The notes: a model not told the origin generated them from the letters alone. Shown: positions 8,262-17,285, numbered from the stretch's first letter. The stretch: DNA of 64,000 nucleotides from Sphingopyxis bauzanensis (GCF_002205675.1 NZ_NISK01000003.1:1-64000), one strand, 5' to 3'. Numbers and translations are program-made.

Positions 8262-9451
8262 TATTTCAGCGCGAGGCCGTAAACGGTCGAGAAGTCGAAA
8301 TCCTGCGCCACCGTGATTCCGACATCCTCGCCCTGATTCTTGCGCAGCACCGGCTTGATCTCGGCATTTTGCTGCAAGACAGTCGATGCCGCATCGGAGG
8401 GGACGCGCGGGGTGTTCGAGCCGTTATTGCCAACGGCTTCCGACCCGACGGTCGCCGCATCTTCGACAAGGCTGAACAGCAGGGCTGTGCCAAAACGCTG
8501 CCAGAAGAAATTATTGACCCGGCCATCCACGCCGCCGCGCCCGAGCTCATCAGTTGCGGGCGATCCGACATCGATCGCAATCCCGCGCGGCGTGACGGCA
8601 CGCGTCCACAGGACGAACAGCCGGTATTGCCCGCGGTTGAGGCCACCCTGATATTCGCCAAAGATCTTCGTGCCTTTTTCCATCAGCACGACCCTGCCAT
8701 TGTCCGAATAGACATTGCGCGGAAGAATACAGCTCACATAGCCCGGTTGGCTTGAATCCATTGCGGTCTGCAGCACACACGGAATGAAGCTTCCCGCCGT
8801 AATCAGGAAATTGCGGTCGGGAAGCGTGCGAGCCTGCGCCTGTCCGATGACCGAGCCACGCCGAAGCCTGTCGAGATTGGTGAGTTCGGGGGATGCTGCG
8901 AGATCGGGATTGGCAACAGTCCCATGGTCGCCATAACGAACGCTTCCACCCGCACTCTCGCGTTCCCCGCCAAAGGCGATCAGCGATGACCGCCGCGTGG
9001 CTTCGCGCAGGGATTCGTCCGGGGATTGCTGGCGCGGCTGTTGCAGCGCTGCTGAAGAACCTTGCTGCGGGCCGATGGCGGGCACGGTCGGTTCTCCAAG
9101 AGGAATGGGGGCGTCGGGGTCGGTCGCTGCCCCAGCCAGTGTCGGTGCGATAACCGTTGCCGGGTCATATCGCGCCGGTTCGAGCGCGGGTTTGGGTTTG
9201 ACGGGTGGCAGCGTCGTATGGCCCGTCAGTCCGGTTCCCAGCGCCAGAACCGTGAACATGACGGCGCCTGCGGCGGCGGCAAGGCCGATCATCTTTTTTG
9301 GGTCCATCGTGGTGCCGGGGATCGACGGCATTTTGCTGCCGCGTTCAGAGGCAGGGGTGCGATCAATCTCGTCGGGATCGGGCGTTTGATCGACGGCGGG
9401 GCGATTGGCGCCTCGGTCTGAGGCGCGTTCCGGGTCAACTGTGTCGGCCAT
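8261..9451 (-). CDS. virB10: VirB10-type core-complex protein
   Basis: This 396-residue protein spans the envelope as part of the T4SS core. It has a cytoplasmic N-terminus rich in Asp, Pro and Arg, one membrane helix at about 53-73 (KKMIGLAAAAGAVMFTVLAL), a proline-rich periplasmic linker (LPPVKPKPALEPA), and a C-terminal beta domain with RTLPDRNFLITAGSFIPCVL and GSPATDELGRGGVDG, both typical of VirB10/TrbI. Start and stop overlap the neighbouring virB9 and virB11 genes by one base each. Confidence 0.93.
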   Translation of the reverse strand: MADTVDPERASDRGANRPAVDQTPDPDEIDRTPASERGSKMPSIPGTTMDPKKMIGLAAAAGAVMFTVLALGTGLTGHTTLPPVKPKPALEPARYDPATVIAPTLAGAATDPDAPIPLGEPTVPAIGPQQGSSAALQQPRQQSPDESLREATRRSSLIAFGGERESAGGSVRYGDHGTVANPDLAASPELTNLDRLRRGSVIGQAQARTLPDRNFLITAGSFIPCVLQTAMDSSQPGYVSCILPRNVYSDNGRVVLMEKGTKIFGEYQGGLNRGQYRLFVLWTRAVTPRGIAIDVGSPATDELGRGGVDGRVNNFFWQRFGTALLFSLVEDAATVGSEAVGNNGSNTPRVPSDAASTVLQQNAEIKPVLRKNQGEDVGITVAQDFDFSTVYGLALK

Positions 9452-10317
9452 TATTTCGTCTCCCCATCAGGACCAGATGTGCGCTCGACGATGCTGGACG
9501 CGGTGCCGGTCTTGGGATCGCGCCCGTAGAAATCCGGGGCCTCGTTGAAGACGCACAGCACCTCTTTGCCGCGCCGCAAACGGAGCTGGGCAAACACGCC
9601 GTGGATCACGACAAATTCTCCGCGGACATCGAACGGGATGATGCTCTCGCCGCCATCGGGATTGACGGCGAAGAACGCAGGAAGCTCGCGCTGGTTCGGA
9701 AAGCGCAGCGCAGTGAACTGGCCGTTGTCGGTAATTTCGGACGGTTGTATCGCGGATGATCCCTGCACATTATATTGGAGGTTGCGCTTGCCTTCGAGGA
9801 CCGCGAGGTCGAGGGCCGAACGGATCGCGCCCGATTGAAGGGCGGTGGCTCGCGCGTATGCGGCTTGCGCCGCCGCCACTTGTGCTGCGGCGGCTTCCTC
9901 GCGCGGATAGCGAAACACGACCTTGAAGAATGTGTCGGCGGACTGTGCGCCGATGCTCCCGCGCCGCGCCGACAGTTCGAACGTGTAGCTGCGGCTCCCG
10001 GCGTCGGAACGCGTGATCACGATCAGATTGGTCGCTCCGGCCAGTTCGCGTGGTTTGATGAACAGCGAATTTTCAGCCGGCGCCACTTCCCACGACACGC
10101 TGTCGCCGAGCGCGACATGCTCGACCCGTTCGCCCGATGAAAAGACGATCTGTGTTGCCGAGCGGAACGCGCCGACAATGCGGTAAACTTCGGCGTCGCT
10201 ATAGATCGCTTCGCGGATTCTGCTGTCCTGCGCGGTAGGATGCGGCGTCTCGCTGGCGCGTGCGGCGCTGGCGGAGACCATCAGGGCGATGGCAATGATG
10301 CCGTGTGCTGATTTCAT
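9451..10317 (-). CDS. virB9: VirB9-type outer-membrane core-complex protein
   Basis: The product has 288 residues with a signal peptide (MKSAHGIIAIALMVSASAARA). Family features are the IYSDAEVYRIVGAFRSATQI segment near the N-terminus, SLFIKPRELAGATNLIVIT in the middle, and the C-terminal domain with LPAFFAVNPDGGESIIPFDV and EVLCVFN. It overlaps virB8 by ATGA and virB10 by one base. The protein forms the periplasmic and outer-membrane ring with VirB7 and VirB10. Confidence 0.92.
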   Translation of the reverse strand: MKSAHGIIAIALMVSASAARASETPHPTAQDSRIREAIYSDAEVYRIVGAFRSATQIVFSSGERVEHVALGDSVSWEVAPAENSLFIKPRELAGATNLIVITRSDAGSRSYTFELSARRGSIGAQSADTFFKVVFRYPREEAAAAQVAAAQAAYARATALQSGAIRSALDLAVLEGKRNLQYNVQGSSAIQPSEITDNGQFTALRFPNQRELPAFFAVNPDGGESIIPFDVRGEFVVIHGVFAQLRLRRGKEVLCVFNEAPDFYGRDPKTGTASSIVERTSGPDGETK

Positions 10318-11000
10318 TGCGTCACCTCCAGATCGGCGCGGTAGCTTTGGACTTCCAGCCCTAGCGGGTTTTTGAACCGTTGCTGTTCGGTAGTTGGGGT
10401 GTCGGTGGTGTCGTAAGTCACGGTCGCGATCGCCGGGGTGTCGATCGTCGATGCGCCGCGCTGGAGTGTTTTGGTGAAACGGATTTGCGCGACGTTCTTT
10501 GACACGAAGGTCACGGACTTTATGGCGATAAACACCGTATCCAGATCGGTGAAAACGCTTTGCGGCGATTGGGGATTGCCTTTGGCATAAAAGGCCGTCC
10601 AGCGCGCCTGTTCGTCACGCGACGACATCGCCAGCACGCCTTCGAAAAACTCCTGACGCGCTTGCGGAATCCATCCTTCGCGGTTGCGGACATAATCGGC
10701 GAGGAAATATTTGGCGACCGCCTCATTATAGGTGATCTGCCGGTCGCCGGTCAGTGGCGAAGTAATCGCGCTCGCGCCGGTGGCCTTGTCGACGGTGATC
10801 ACATAGGGCGCGACGGTCTTGAGCGGTGTCAGCATGGCCACAGCCGCGACCGCTGTGATTGCAAGGCCGCCGGCCACGCCCGCGATGATCCACGCCAGCC
10901 GTTTCGAGCGGTTGGCGGCAGTCAGCCGGTCGTGGTCCCAGCTCGCGGCCTCTGAAAAATAGGCTTTTAGATCTTGCCCTTCGGTAACGCCGCCAGCCAT
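10314..11000 (-). CDS. virB8: VirB8-type inner-membrane assembly protein
   Basis: The product has 228 residues from the ATG at 11000. An alternative TTG start 12 bases upstream would overlap the preceding gene. DLKAYFSEAASWDHDRLTAA leads into a single membrane helix (LAWIIAGVAGGLAITAVAAVAML), then the periplasmic NTF2-like domain with VAPYVITVDKATG, RQITYNEAVAKYFLADYVRNREG and a PLGLEVQSYRADLEV end. This is a standard VirB8 layout and length. No strong Shine-Dalgarno is visible for either start, so translational coupling is likely. Confidence 0.92.
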   Translation of the reverse strand: MAGGVTEGQDLKAYFSEAASWDHDRLTAANRSKRLAWIIAGVAGGLAITAVAAVAMLTPLKTVAPYVITVDKATGASAITSPLTGDRQITYNEAVAKYFLADYVRNREGWIPQARQEFFEGVLAMSSRDEQARWTAFYAKGNPQSPQSVFTDLDTVFIAIKSVTFVSKNVAQIRFTKTLQRGASTIDTPAIATVTYDTTDTPTTEQQRFKNPLGLEVQSYRADLEVTQ

Positions 11001-11005
11001 GACGC

Positions 11006-11326
11006 TCAGCAACTCCCATAGAAGGTTGGCGGGGTTGCGCTGCTGATGGGCGGCACTTGCTGATCGGGCTTGGCGCCGGGCGGTACGGGCTCGGGAAATA
11101 CATCAACGCCTTTGCGTCCCCGGTCTTGGCCGGGCGTCGGGTCGGCTGGGGTCGATGTTCCTGCGACGGGATCGACCCTCGGCAGGATCGAGCCATTGGG
11201 GTTGGCCGGGCGGCGCTGCTTGCCGCTGCATTTGGCAAGTTTTGGCGACGTCGAAGCAGCGGCGATGGCGTCCGCTGGCGCCATGAGTGCCAGGGCAACC
11301 AAAATACTTATCATATGCTTACGCAT
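11006..11326 (-). CDS. Small secreted T4SS-associated protein (VirB7 position)
   Basis: The 106-residue product has a signal peptide (MRKHMISILVALALMAPADAIAA). The remaining 80 residues are rich in Pro, Gly and Ser, with two cysteines (CSGK and the final Cys). There is no lipobox, so it is not a classical VirB7 lipoprotein, although it sits between virB6 and virB8 where virB7 is expected. It may stand in for VirB7 or be a lineage-specific periplasmic factor. Its stop lies just before the virB8 start. Confidence 0.6.
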   Translation of the reverse strand: MRKHMISILVALALMAPADAIAAASTSPKLAKCSGKQRRPANPNGSILPRVDPVAGTSTPADPTPGQDRGRKGVDVFPEPVPPGAKPDQQVPPISSATPPTFYGSC

Positions 11327-11338
11327 GGCTCTATTCCT

Positions 11339-12334
11339 TTATACTGCACCGCGACTGATTGATCCGGATGTCCGCATCCGCGCGATGCCGCGGGCGAAGC
11401 CCCGCTCGATGGCGCGGCTGGTCGCCTGAGCGCCGGTTGCGCCGCGCCCGACGACGAACCCGCCTGCCGCTGCGATTGCGGACGCAAACTGGTTGGCAAG
11501 GGCAGGGCCGCCACCGCCGAGCGAAGCGGCGAGCGATGGAATCTGCAGGAAAAAGAAGAAGCCGAGCGCGTAAAAAGCCAGTGCCTTGATCGCGGCCATG
11601 CCGATGTCGTCATTTTCCGAGATGGTGGCGATGATCGTCTCGCCGGTTTGGGTCAGAAACAGTGTCAGCACGAGCGCGAAAACGATCAGCATCAAATAGT
11701 TGATGCACGCCCCGAGCCAGGCAAAGAAATAGCCGCGCGTGGACTCGAACAGCAGGGCAGCCACAAAAAGCGGACCGACCACCGAGAGAAGCGCGAGCGC
11801 AAACAGGCCGAACGCACTGATGACGAAGCCGATGGCCGCGCACAGCAGCGTGGCGATGATGACAATGACTACCAGAAAGCCCGCAAAGACGGCATAGCCG
11901 ATATCGGGGAGCGCACCTTGGGTATCCTGATAATTGGCGGCGATCTTGCGCATTGTGTTGGCGGATTCAAAGCCGGTGCCTGCCAGCTTGTCATAAAAGC
12001 CGCCAAGACCACCAACGTCCGCACCGCCCAGCGCGTTTGCGAACTGGCCGGGCAGGCCACCCAGCGCAAACATGCCAATCTGGGTGCCGTAGAGCGATGT
12101 CACGGCAAAATAGAGAACGGCGAGCTGGCAACCGCGATAGGCATATTCGCGGAACGGATATTGCACCGCCCCGCGCATGATCGCGTAGCCCAGCAGAGAA
12201 ATGTAGATCACGATCCCGATGCGCAGGGCAGGGCTAACGACCCCGATCACGGCCGCATATTTGCCCACGATGGCCGCCAGCGCATTGTCCAGCGCCTCGA
12301 ACATCGCGGTGAATACATGATCGGTGAAATCCAT
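11339..12334 (-). CDS. virB6: VirB6-type polytopic inner-membrane protein
   Basis: The product has 331 residues from the ATG at 12334 (MDFTDHVFTAMFEALDN). A longer upstream reading is rejected because it runs through the entry-exclusion gene in another frame. At least five hydrophobic segments are visible, for example LRIGIVIYISLLGYAIM, IGYAVFAGFLVVIVIIATLL and INYLMLIVFALVLTLFL. The glycine-rich C-terminus ends in a basic tail. VirB6/TrbL proteins form part of the inner-membrane channel. Confidence 0.9.
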   Translation of the reverse strand: MDFTDHVFTAMFEALDNALAAIVGKYAAVIGVVSPALRIGIVIYISLLGYAIMRGAVQYPFREYAYRGCQLAVLYFAVTSLYGTQIGMFALGGLPGQFANALGGADVGGLGGFYDKLAGTGFESANTMRKIAANYQDTQGALPDIGYAVFAGFLVVIVIIATLLCAAIGFVISAFGLFALALLSVVGPLFVAALLFESTRGYFFAWLGACINYLMLIVFALVLTLFLTQTGETIIATISENDDIGMAAIKALAFYALGFFFFLQIPSLAASLGGGGPALANQFASAIAAAGGFVVGRGATGAQATSRAIERGFARGIARMRTSGSISRGAV

Positions 12335-12360
12335 ATCTCGTCGCGGGTCCTGGTTGGCGC

Positions 12361-12618
12361 TTATCGAGCGATCTGGAGTTGCGACTTGGCGAACGCCGCC
12401 GCGCGGCAATTGCCCGTAACCACCGCGGGTTGTGATCCAGCCGGCGCATCGCTGACCGACCATTTGCGGCAGATGGCTTGCATCGCTTCGATCTCCTCGC
12501 TGTGGGCAACATAATATTGCCAGGTCCGCGCTGGCATGTCGGCTGGGGGCGGGGCGGGGGACGGGCCGCACCCGGCCACCAGCAGCGCGATCGAGACGGG
12601 CGCGAGACGCAAACTCAT
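12361..12618 (-). CDS. EexN-like entry-exclusion lipoprotein
   Basis: This 85-residue protein has a lipoprotein signal peptide with lipobox LVAGC, so Cys17 is the lipidation site. After it come TWQYYVAHSEEIEAM, ICRKW and GNCRAAAFAKSQ, matching the Trp-Tyr, Cys and N-C-x-x-A pattern of EexN-family proteins. Such proteins block redundant transfer into cells already carrying the element. The gene overlaps virB5 by four bases and precedes virB6, the usual place for eex genes in P-type systems. Confidence 0.75.
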   Translation of the reverse strand: MSLRLAPVSIALLVAGCGPSPAPPPADMPARTWQYYVAHSEEIEAMQAICRKWSVSDAPAGSQPAVVTGNCRAAAFAKSQLQIAR

Positions 12619-13322
12619 TGTCCTTTGTAATAGCGGCTCGCCGCTTCGAGCTTGTGGGCGAGTGCCGCCTTTCCCGCTGCCGCGCGTTCGCGCTCCTGCG
12701 CCTGTTGCTCCATGGCTATGGCCTGAAGGCGCAGCTGGTCGTTCTGCATCGCCGCGGATTCAAGTTGCAGCCGTGCGGTCAGATCGCCGACTTCTTTGGC
12801 CGTGGCGGCCGTCGCCAGCCGAGCGCGGAGCTGGTCAAGCCCTTGCGCCCTTGAGGTGACGGCTGTCCCCATATTATCGGCAAGCCCGGCGGTGATGCCG
12901 ATGTTGCGCGCGTTGAGATCGAAGCCTGCGCGCCATTCTTCCGATCCCGACACCCCGCGCTTTTCGAGAAGGCCGCGATAGACCGCATCTGCTTTGGCGC
13001 GGCCGGCGCCGACAACATCGAGATTGCCGCCGCCATATCCTTGCAGCGATCCCTGGCTTGTATCGAGTTCACGCAGTGCATCGCTTTTTAGCTCTGAGGC
13101 CAACCGCGGAATATCGGTAAGTTTGTTCAGATCCTGATAGAGTTTCTGCGCTTCGGCAATCTGCTGTTTGCCTTGCGCTACAATCTGGAGGGCTTGCCGC
13201 ACCGCGCTGATTTGCTGCACCAGACTGGCGCTGTCATGGACGGGCATTCCCTGCGCAATTGCCGGAAAAGGGGCCGTAATCAAAAGGGCTGCACCCAATA
13301 ACCTGGTCATCGTCTTCATCAT
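12615..13322 (-). CDS. virB5: VirB5-type minor pilus protein
   Basis: The product has 235 residues with a signal peptide (MMKTMTRLLGAALLITAPFPAIAQ). The mature part is a long helical protein rich in Ala, Gln and Glu with QISAVRQALQIVAQGKQQI, QKLYQDLNKLTD, and a C-terminal coiled coil (AMEQQAQERERAAAGK). This is the VirB5/TrbJ pattern. AAAGG precedes the start. It sits between virB4 and eex as in pKM101-like operons. Confidence 0.85.
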   Translation of the reverse strand: MMKTMTRLLGAALLITAPFPAIAQGMPVHDSASLVQQISAVRQALQIVAQGKQQIAEAQKLYQDLNKLTDIPRLASELKSDALRELDTSQGSLQGYGGGNLDVVGAGRAKADAVYRGLLEKRGVSGSEEWRAGFDLNARNIGITAGLADNMGTAVTSRAQGLDQLRARLATAATAKEVGDLTARLQLESAAMQNDQLRLQAIAMEQQAQERERAAAGKAALAHKLEAASRYYKGQ

Positions 13323-13340
13323 ATTACCTTTCCTTGCAGC

Positions 13341-15758
13341 TCAGCTTGGACGTCTTCGTCGATGGAAGAGAGGCAGCCAGAGCGCGGGGTCTGTTCCCAC
13401 CTCTGCAATGATTTCGTCGGCAACAGCGGTGGTCTCGGCACGCCCCGACAGCACCGCCAGCGCGTCTTCCAGACCACTCAGATTGAGCTCGACCACAACG
13501 CTGTCATGGCCCTGCTTCACCAGAAACTTGTGGCTTTCAGGCGCAAGGTCTTCGCGCACTAGTTTGAACTCGGCTTCGGACAGTGCGAAGCCTTCGACAT
13601 AATCGCGCCGCGCGCCGAACGGATTCGGCAGCATGATCTTGGTGGCGACCTGTTCCAGAATTGAATGGCTGATATCGCTCTTGAGCGCATCGGCAGGCGA
13701 TTGCGTGGCGAAGACCAGCAGGGCGTTTCGTTTGCGGTAGGTTTTGAGGCCGTCCTGAGCGAAGCGCCGGAAGGCTTCATCGCCGAGCGCCTTCCAGAAT
13801 TCGTCGATGCAGATAATCATCCGCTCGCCGCTAAGGAGTTGGTCGATTCGGTGGAAAAGATACAACATGACCGGCGTGCGGATGTCGGCGTTGTCGAGGA
13901 AATCGGTCATGTCGAACCCGATGAACCGGGCGCCGAGCGTCATCCTGTCGGCAGGATTATCGAACGCCCAGCCAAGCGAACCTTCCGACGTCCATTTTTC
14001 AAGGCGCGCGCCGACGCCGCTGATATCCTTCATGCCGAGCATCGAGCGCAGCGCACTGAGCGAGCGATCTGCTACCGGGAGCTTCATCACAGCGTTAATG
14101 CCGTCTTCGATCCGCCGTTCTTCCTGAACCGAGACAAGCAGGCCGTCCGCGCGAACGAGCTGGCGAATGAAAATTGATAGAAAGCTCTTGTCGCCTGGAG
14201 TGTCGGAAAGAGCTTTCAGCGGTGAGAAACCGGTGGCGACGCCGTTGCGCAAAGCCAGATATGTCCCGCCGCTGGCTTGAACGAAGATCTGCGCGCCGCG
14301 ATCCTTGTCGATAAAGATCTGACGTGCGCCGGTCTTTTCGGCCTGTGCCATCAGGAAGTTGAGCAGCGCCGTCTTGCCGCCGCCCGATGGGCCGATAATA
14401 AGCGTGTGTCCCAGATCGCCTTTGTGGAAATTGAAGAAATACGGGCTGCGCGCATTGGTCTTGAGCAGCGCCACCGCATCGCCCCAATGGTTCCCGCTGG
14501 CGAGGCCGACGGGGAAGGTATGGAAGGGTGAGAAGGCCGCGAAATTGAGCGAAGAGATCGGCGCGGGACGGGCGCGCCATGCGAAATTTCCGACGAGCTG
14601 CGACCAGTAAGCCGCTTCGAGCGCAGCCCCTTCGCGCGCCGCGACCATCCCCGTATCGGCAAGCGCGGCCCGGGCGACCGCCATTTGGTCGCGGAGCGCC
14701 TTCATCGAACTGGCATAGACCGCGAGGGTGAAATGATGGTCGCCCAGCACAAAGCGGTTCGACATCAGGTCATCGCTGGCATCGATCAGCGCATCGGCCT
14801 GGCTGACGGCGCGGTCGCCGGCATTTTCCATCTGGGTCATGCGCAGCCGGAATTTCTCAGTGGCCGCAGCCCTTCCAAGGAAGGTGAAGGATTGTGTCAG
14901 AACGAAGCCAAAATCCACCGACAGCAAAGCCTCTAACTGGCGCGGGGTTGTCTGTGCTGGATATTCGCGGATACCAAATATACCGCCAAAGACCGACGTG
15001 TCGGCGCCGCGTATTTCTATGGTTTCGGCGCCGAAGATCGTGCGGGCGCGATATAACGCACCGCCCAGATGACCGCGCACAACGGGGACGCGGGCAGGGC
15101 GTCCGGTCATCACCATATCGGCGACTTCCATCGTTTCGGAAAACATCAAACCGCGATGCTCATAGATCGCGCAGCGGCGCGGTTCGCAGCGCACCATGAG
15201 CTTTTCAAAATCACGGGCCTTGTCGTCGAGAAGCTCGATCAGGGACTCGTCGATCTCCAGCCCCAGCGACGCGCTGCGCTTGGCATTGCCCGAGACCTTG
15301 CGCTTGAGAAGCTGGATGAGTTTGTCGCCGCCGGTGGCGGCTGGACGGATGACAAGCGTCGCAAAGAAGCGGTTGACGAACATCCGTTCCTGGTTGATCC
15401 GCCCAAAATAGGCACGGTTGAGATCGGCAGCGAAGCCCGATTTGAACGCCCCACCAGGATATTGATCGACCCGCATCCTGATCAGATGCGTCCAGATCGA
15501 CAGCCTTTCATCATGGAGGTTGCGGAGCATCCCGTTCAGCTTGGTGTGCCAATCGTTCAGGTCGCGCACGTCGGCCGTCTCGAACGCACGGCCTTGCAGC
15601 TCGAAGGTCAGCATGATGTCGCCGGAATCGAGCGCCACCATCTCTTCATTCACATGACGCGAATAGGGCAGGAACTTCCCGGGCGTCGTCTCGCGCTGCG
15701 CGACTTTGAGCGGCACGGCGGTGGGTCGCATGGCATCGGATGCAAGCCGCTTAGGCAT
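13341..15758 (-). CDS. virB4: VirB4-type secretion ATPase
   Basis: This is a protein of about 805 residues from the ATG at 15758; an in-frame TTG lies three codons upstream. Walker A is IIGPSGGGKTALLNF near residue 455, Walker B is MIICIDEFWKAL, and VFATQSPADAL follows. The N-terminal CagE/TrbE-type domain begins near YSRHVNEEMVALDSGD. It overlaps the virB3 end by a few bases. VirB4 energises pilus assembly and substrate transfer at the inner membrane. Confidence 0.94.
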   Translation of the reverse strand: MPKRLASDAMRPTAVPLKVAQRETTPGKFLPYSRHVNEEMVALDSGDIMLTFELQGRAFETADVRDLNDWHTKLNGMLRNLHDERLSIWTHLIRMRVDQYPGGAFKSGFAADLNRAYFGRINQERMFVNRFFATLVIRPAATGGDKLIQLLKRKVSGNAKRSASLGLEIDESLIELLDDKARDFEKLMVRCEPRRCAIYEHRGLMFSETMEVADMVMTGRPARVPVVRGHLGGALYRARTIFGAETIEIRGADTSVFGGIFGIREYPAQTTPRQLEALLSVDFGFVLTQSFTFLGRAAATEKFRLRMTQMENAGDRAVSQADALIDASDDLMSNRFVLGDHHFTLAVYASSMKALRDQMAVARAALADTGMVAAREGAALEAAYWSQLVGNFAWRARPAPISSLNFAAFSPFHTFPVGLASGNHWGDAVALLKTNARSPYFFNFHKGDLGHTLIIGPSGGGKTALLNFLMAQAEKTGARQIFIDKDRGAQIFVQASGGTYLALRNGVATGFSPLKALSDTPGDKSFLSIFIRQLVRADGLLVSVQEERRIEDGINAVMKLPVADRSLSALRSMLGMKDISGVGARLEKWTSEGSLGWAFDNPADRMTLGARFIGFDMTDFLDNADIRTPVMLYLFHRIDQLLSGERMIICIDEFWKALGDEAFRRFAQDGLKTYRKRNALLVFATQSPADALKSDISHSILEQVATKIMLPNPFGARRDYVEGFALSEAEFKLVREDLAPESHKFLVKQGHDSVVVELNLSGLEDALAVLSGRAETTAVADEIIAEVGTDPALWLPLFHRRRRPS

Positions 15759-16095
15759 AACGGCCAAAACCCTTGCGGCGCATGCCCGTCAGCGTGAGCG
15801 GCGAGTAGCTGCTTCCGCCCCAGAACGCCCGGTTGCGGTTGCCCGCTTTGGTCCGGCCCCAGAGGAACAGAAGCCGGAATGCATTGACGTCGTGGCGCAC
15901 AATCAGCCGCGAAATCGAAAAGCCGAATATGGCGACCAATGCGGCGTAAACCGGACTGTTAGTTCCGATCAGGACCGACGCGCTGCAAATGAGCAGCAGC
16001 ACCGCCGCCTCAATCGGGATTCCAGCCCAGAGTGCAGGGCGGGTCACGGCGAGGAACAGCGGGTCCTTGGTCAGGATTTCGGTGTCGGCGTTCAC
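15751..16095 (-). CDS. virB3: VirB3-type inner-membrane protein
   Basis: The product has 114 residues. TKDPLFLAVTRPALWAGIP is the conserved VirB3 N-terminal segment. Two hydrophobic helices follow (IEAAVLLLICSASVLIG and VYAALVAIFGFSISRLIV), then RHDVNAFRLLFLWGRTK. Position between virB2 and virB4 and the length are typical. Confidence 0.9.
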   Translation of the reverse strand: MNADTEILTKDPLFLAVTRPALWAGIPIEAAVLLLICSASVLIGTNSPVYAALVAIFGFSISRLIVRHDVNAFRLLFLWGRTKAGNRNRAFWGGSSYSPLTLTGMRRKGFGRYA

Positions 16096-16100
16096 GCGCG

Positions 16101-16466
16101 TCAGCCCGCAATGATGCCGACAATGGAATCAGCCGAAAAGACAATGGCGATGCCGATGATAACGGTCACGAGGATCGTTGTGGAGGCCCGACCCGTGAAC
16201 CAGAGCAGGCCGGTGACGATCACCGCGATGACCGCAAGCGTCCGCAGCAGCGTCGACGACAGCAGGCCGCGAACTTTGGTGGCGAAGCTCTCCAGATTCT
16301 GTGCGGAGGCGGGATCAGGGTTGAGCGCGGAAACCCCTAACACCAGCGCGAGCGCGACGCTCCAAAGCAGCACGTTCTGCCGCGACTGCGGTATGCCCTC
16401 GAACCAAAGCGTCAGTCGGGACCGAACACCTGCGGTTCTTCGCACAAAGTACTTCAATCCCGCCAT
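16101..16466 (-). CDS. virB2: VirB2-type pilin
   Basis: The 121-residue product has a long N-terminal leader ending near NPDPASAQ, followed by two hydrophobic helices (LLRTLAVIAVIVTGLLWF and ILVTVIIGIAIVFSADSIVG) around a short polar loop. This is the VirB2/TrbC pilin form. The start overlaps the virB1 end by 13 bases, and only five bases separate it from virB3. Confidence 0.88.
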   Translation of the reverse strand: MAGLKYFVRRTAGVRSRLTLWFEGIPQSRQNVLLWSVALALVLGVSALNPDPASAQNLESFATKVRGLLSSTLLRTLAVIAVIVTGLLWFTGRASTTILVTVIIGIAIVFSADSIVGIIAG

Positions 16467-17119
16467 ACGCTCCTGCTTTCTATCGTTTCAGATCGGTTGG
16501 ACCTTTGCCGGTCATGAGCGGCGCGCTCGAATAGGTTCCACGCAGGCGGCGGGCTGCGGCGCGCGACAGGCAGCAACGTAGAACCAAAATTCTCCGAGAT
16601 TAGTTGGACGCGCGGGTCGAAAGGCATCGTCGGCGCCGTCGGCGCTTCCATCGTTACTAGGTCGACAAAGCCCGCATTTCTGACAACCTTTGCGACATAG
16701 CCGTTGCGAAATCCCCTCGACGAGCTTCCGGTGTTGTAAAGTGAGAGTGCGATGCGAAGCGCGGTTTGCGGATCGCGTCCGACAATTGCCCCATTATAAT
16801 TTTGGGTGAGTACTCTGCCGAGCGCCTCGATATTTTTGCAGGGGTCAAACACTGTCTCCCAGGTCAGGCCAAGCCAGCGCATGTTGCGCGAGTTGATTTG
16901 GCCGAGACCGAGATCGACCGAATAGCCGGCAGCGATGTAGCGCTGTGCAGTCGCAGCGGCGCTGCCGGCGTCGGGCTGCGGCGGAGGTTGTTTCCCGCCA
17001 TTGACGTTTAGCGCGAAGGGCCGTCCGTGGCTTTCGGTTTGCACGATTGCAGCGACGGTCTGCGGTGCGACATTGGGCGCACATTGCGACGCTAAGGCGG
17101 CAATCATGGCGCCGGACAT
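16454..17119 (-). CDS. virB1: VirB1-type lytic transglycosylase
   Basis: The product has 221 residues from the ATG at 17119. The domain spans about 10-150: VAAIVQTESHGRPFALNVNG contains the catalytic Glu of the SLT fold, DLGLGQINSRNMRWLGL is the conserved GLGQIN motif, and ALSLYNTGSSSRGF follows. It opens the peptidoglycan for pilus assembly. No signal peptide is obvious on this start. It is the first gene of the minus-strand T4SS operon, divergent from the LuxR-type gene at 17543. Confidence 0.9.
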   Translation of the reverse strand: MSGAMIAALASQCAPNVAPQTVAAIVQTESHGRPFALNVNGGKQPPPQPDAGSAAATAQRYIAAGYSVDLGLGQINSRNMRWLGLTWETVFDPCKNIEALGRVLTQNYNGAIVGRDPQTALRIALSLYNTGSSSRGFRNGYVAKVVRNAGFVDLVTMEAPTAPTMPFDPRVQLISENFGSTLLPVARRSPPPAWNLFERAAHDRQRSNRSETIESRSVWRD

Positions 17120-17156
17120 GGTCACCGCTGAATACCTACAAAGGAGGTGAGGGACG

Positions 17157-17201
17157 GTGCGTAAATTTCGGCTTCGTGATCGGTCAACCGCGCAACAATG
17201 A
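17157..17201 (+). CDS. Possible 14-codon leader peptide with an ideal Shine-Dalgarno
   Basis: AAGGAGGTGA at 17141-17150 is a near-perfect anti-16S match on the plus strand. It precedes a GTG that opens a short frame, VRKFRLRDRSTAQQ, ending in TGA. It lies just upstream of virB1 on the opposite strand. Such a strong site without a longer gene could mark a leader peptide or a relic. The coding call is weak. Confidence 0.2.
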   Translation: MRKFRLRDRSTAQQ

Positions 17202-17256
17202 AAGTTGATGCCGGATGTCCGAGATCTGAAACCCAAATATGATGGTAGGAAGCCAT

Positions 17257-17285
17257 ATGCGCACTCATCTGAAAATGCGCACTCA
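17257..17285. repeat. 11-bp direct repeat, 18-bp period, in the virB1/luxR divergent region
   Basis: ATGCGCACTCA occurs at 17257-17267 and again at 17275-17285 in the same orientation. An 18-bp period is close to two helical turns, which suits binding of a dimeric regulator. The divergent LuxR-type protein or an element-specific regulator are candidates. No third copy was seen. Confidence 0.45.

Noticed and set aside
9298..9759. Plus-strand frames opposite virB9 and virB10
   Set aside because: They are antisense shadows of the T4SS genes, which overlap end to end on the minus strand.
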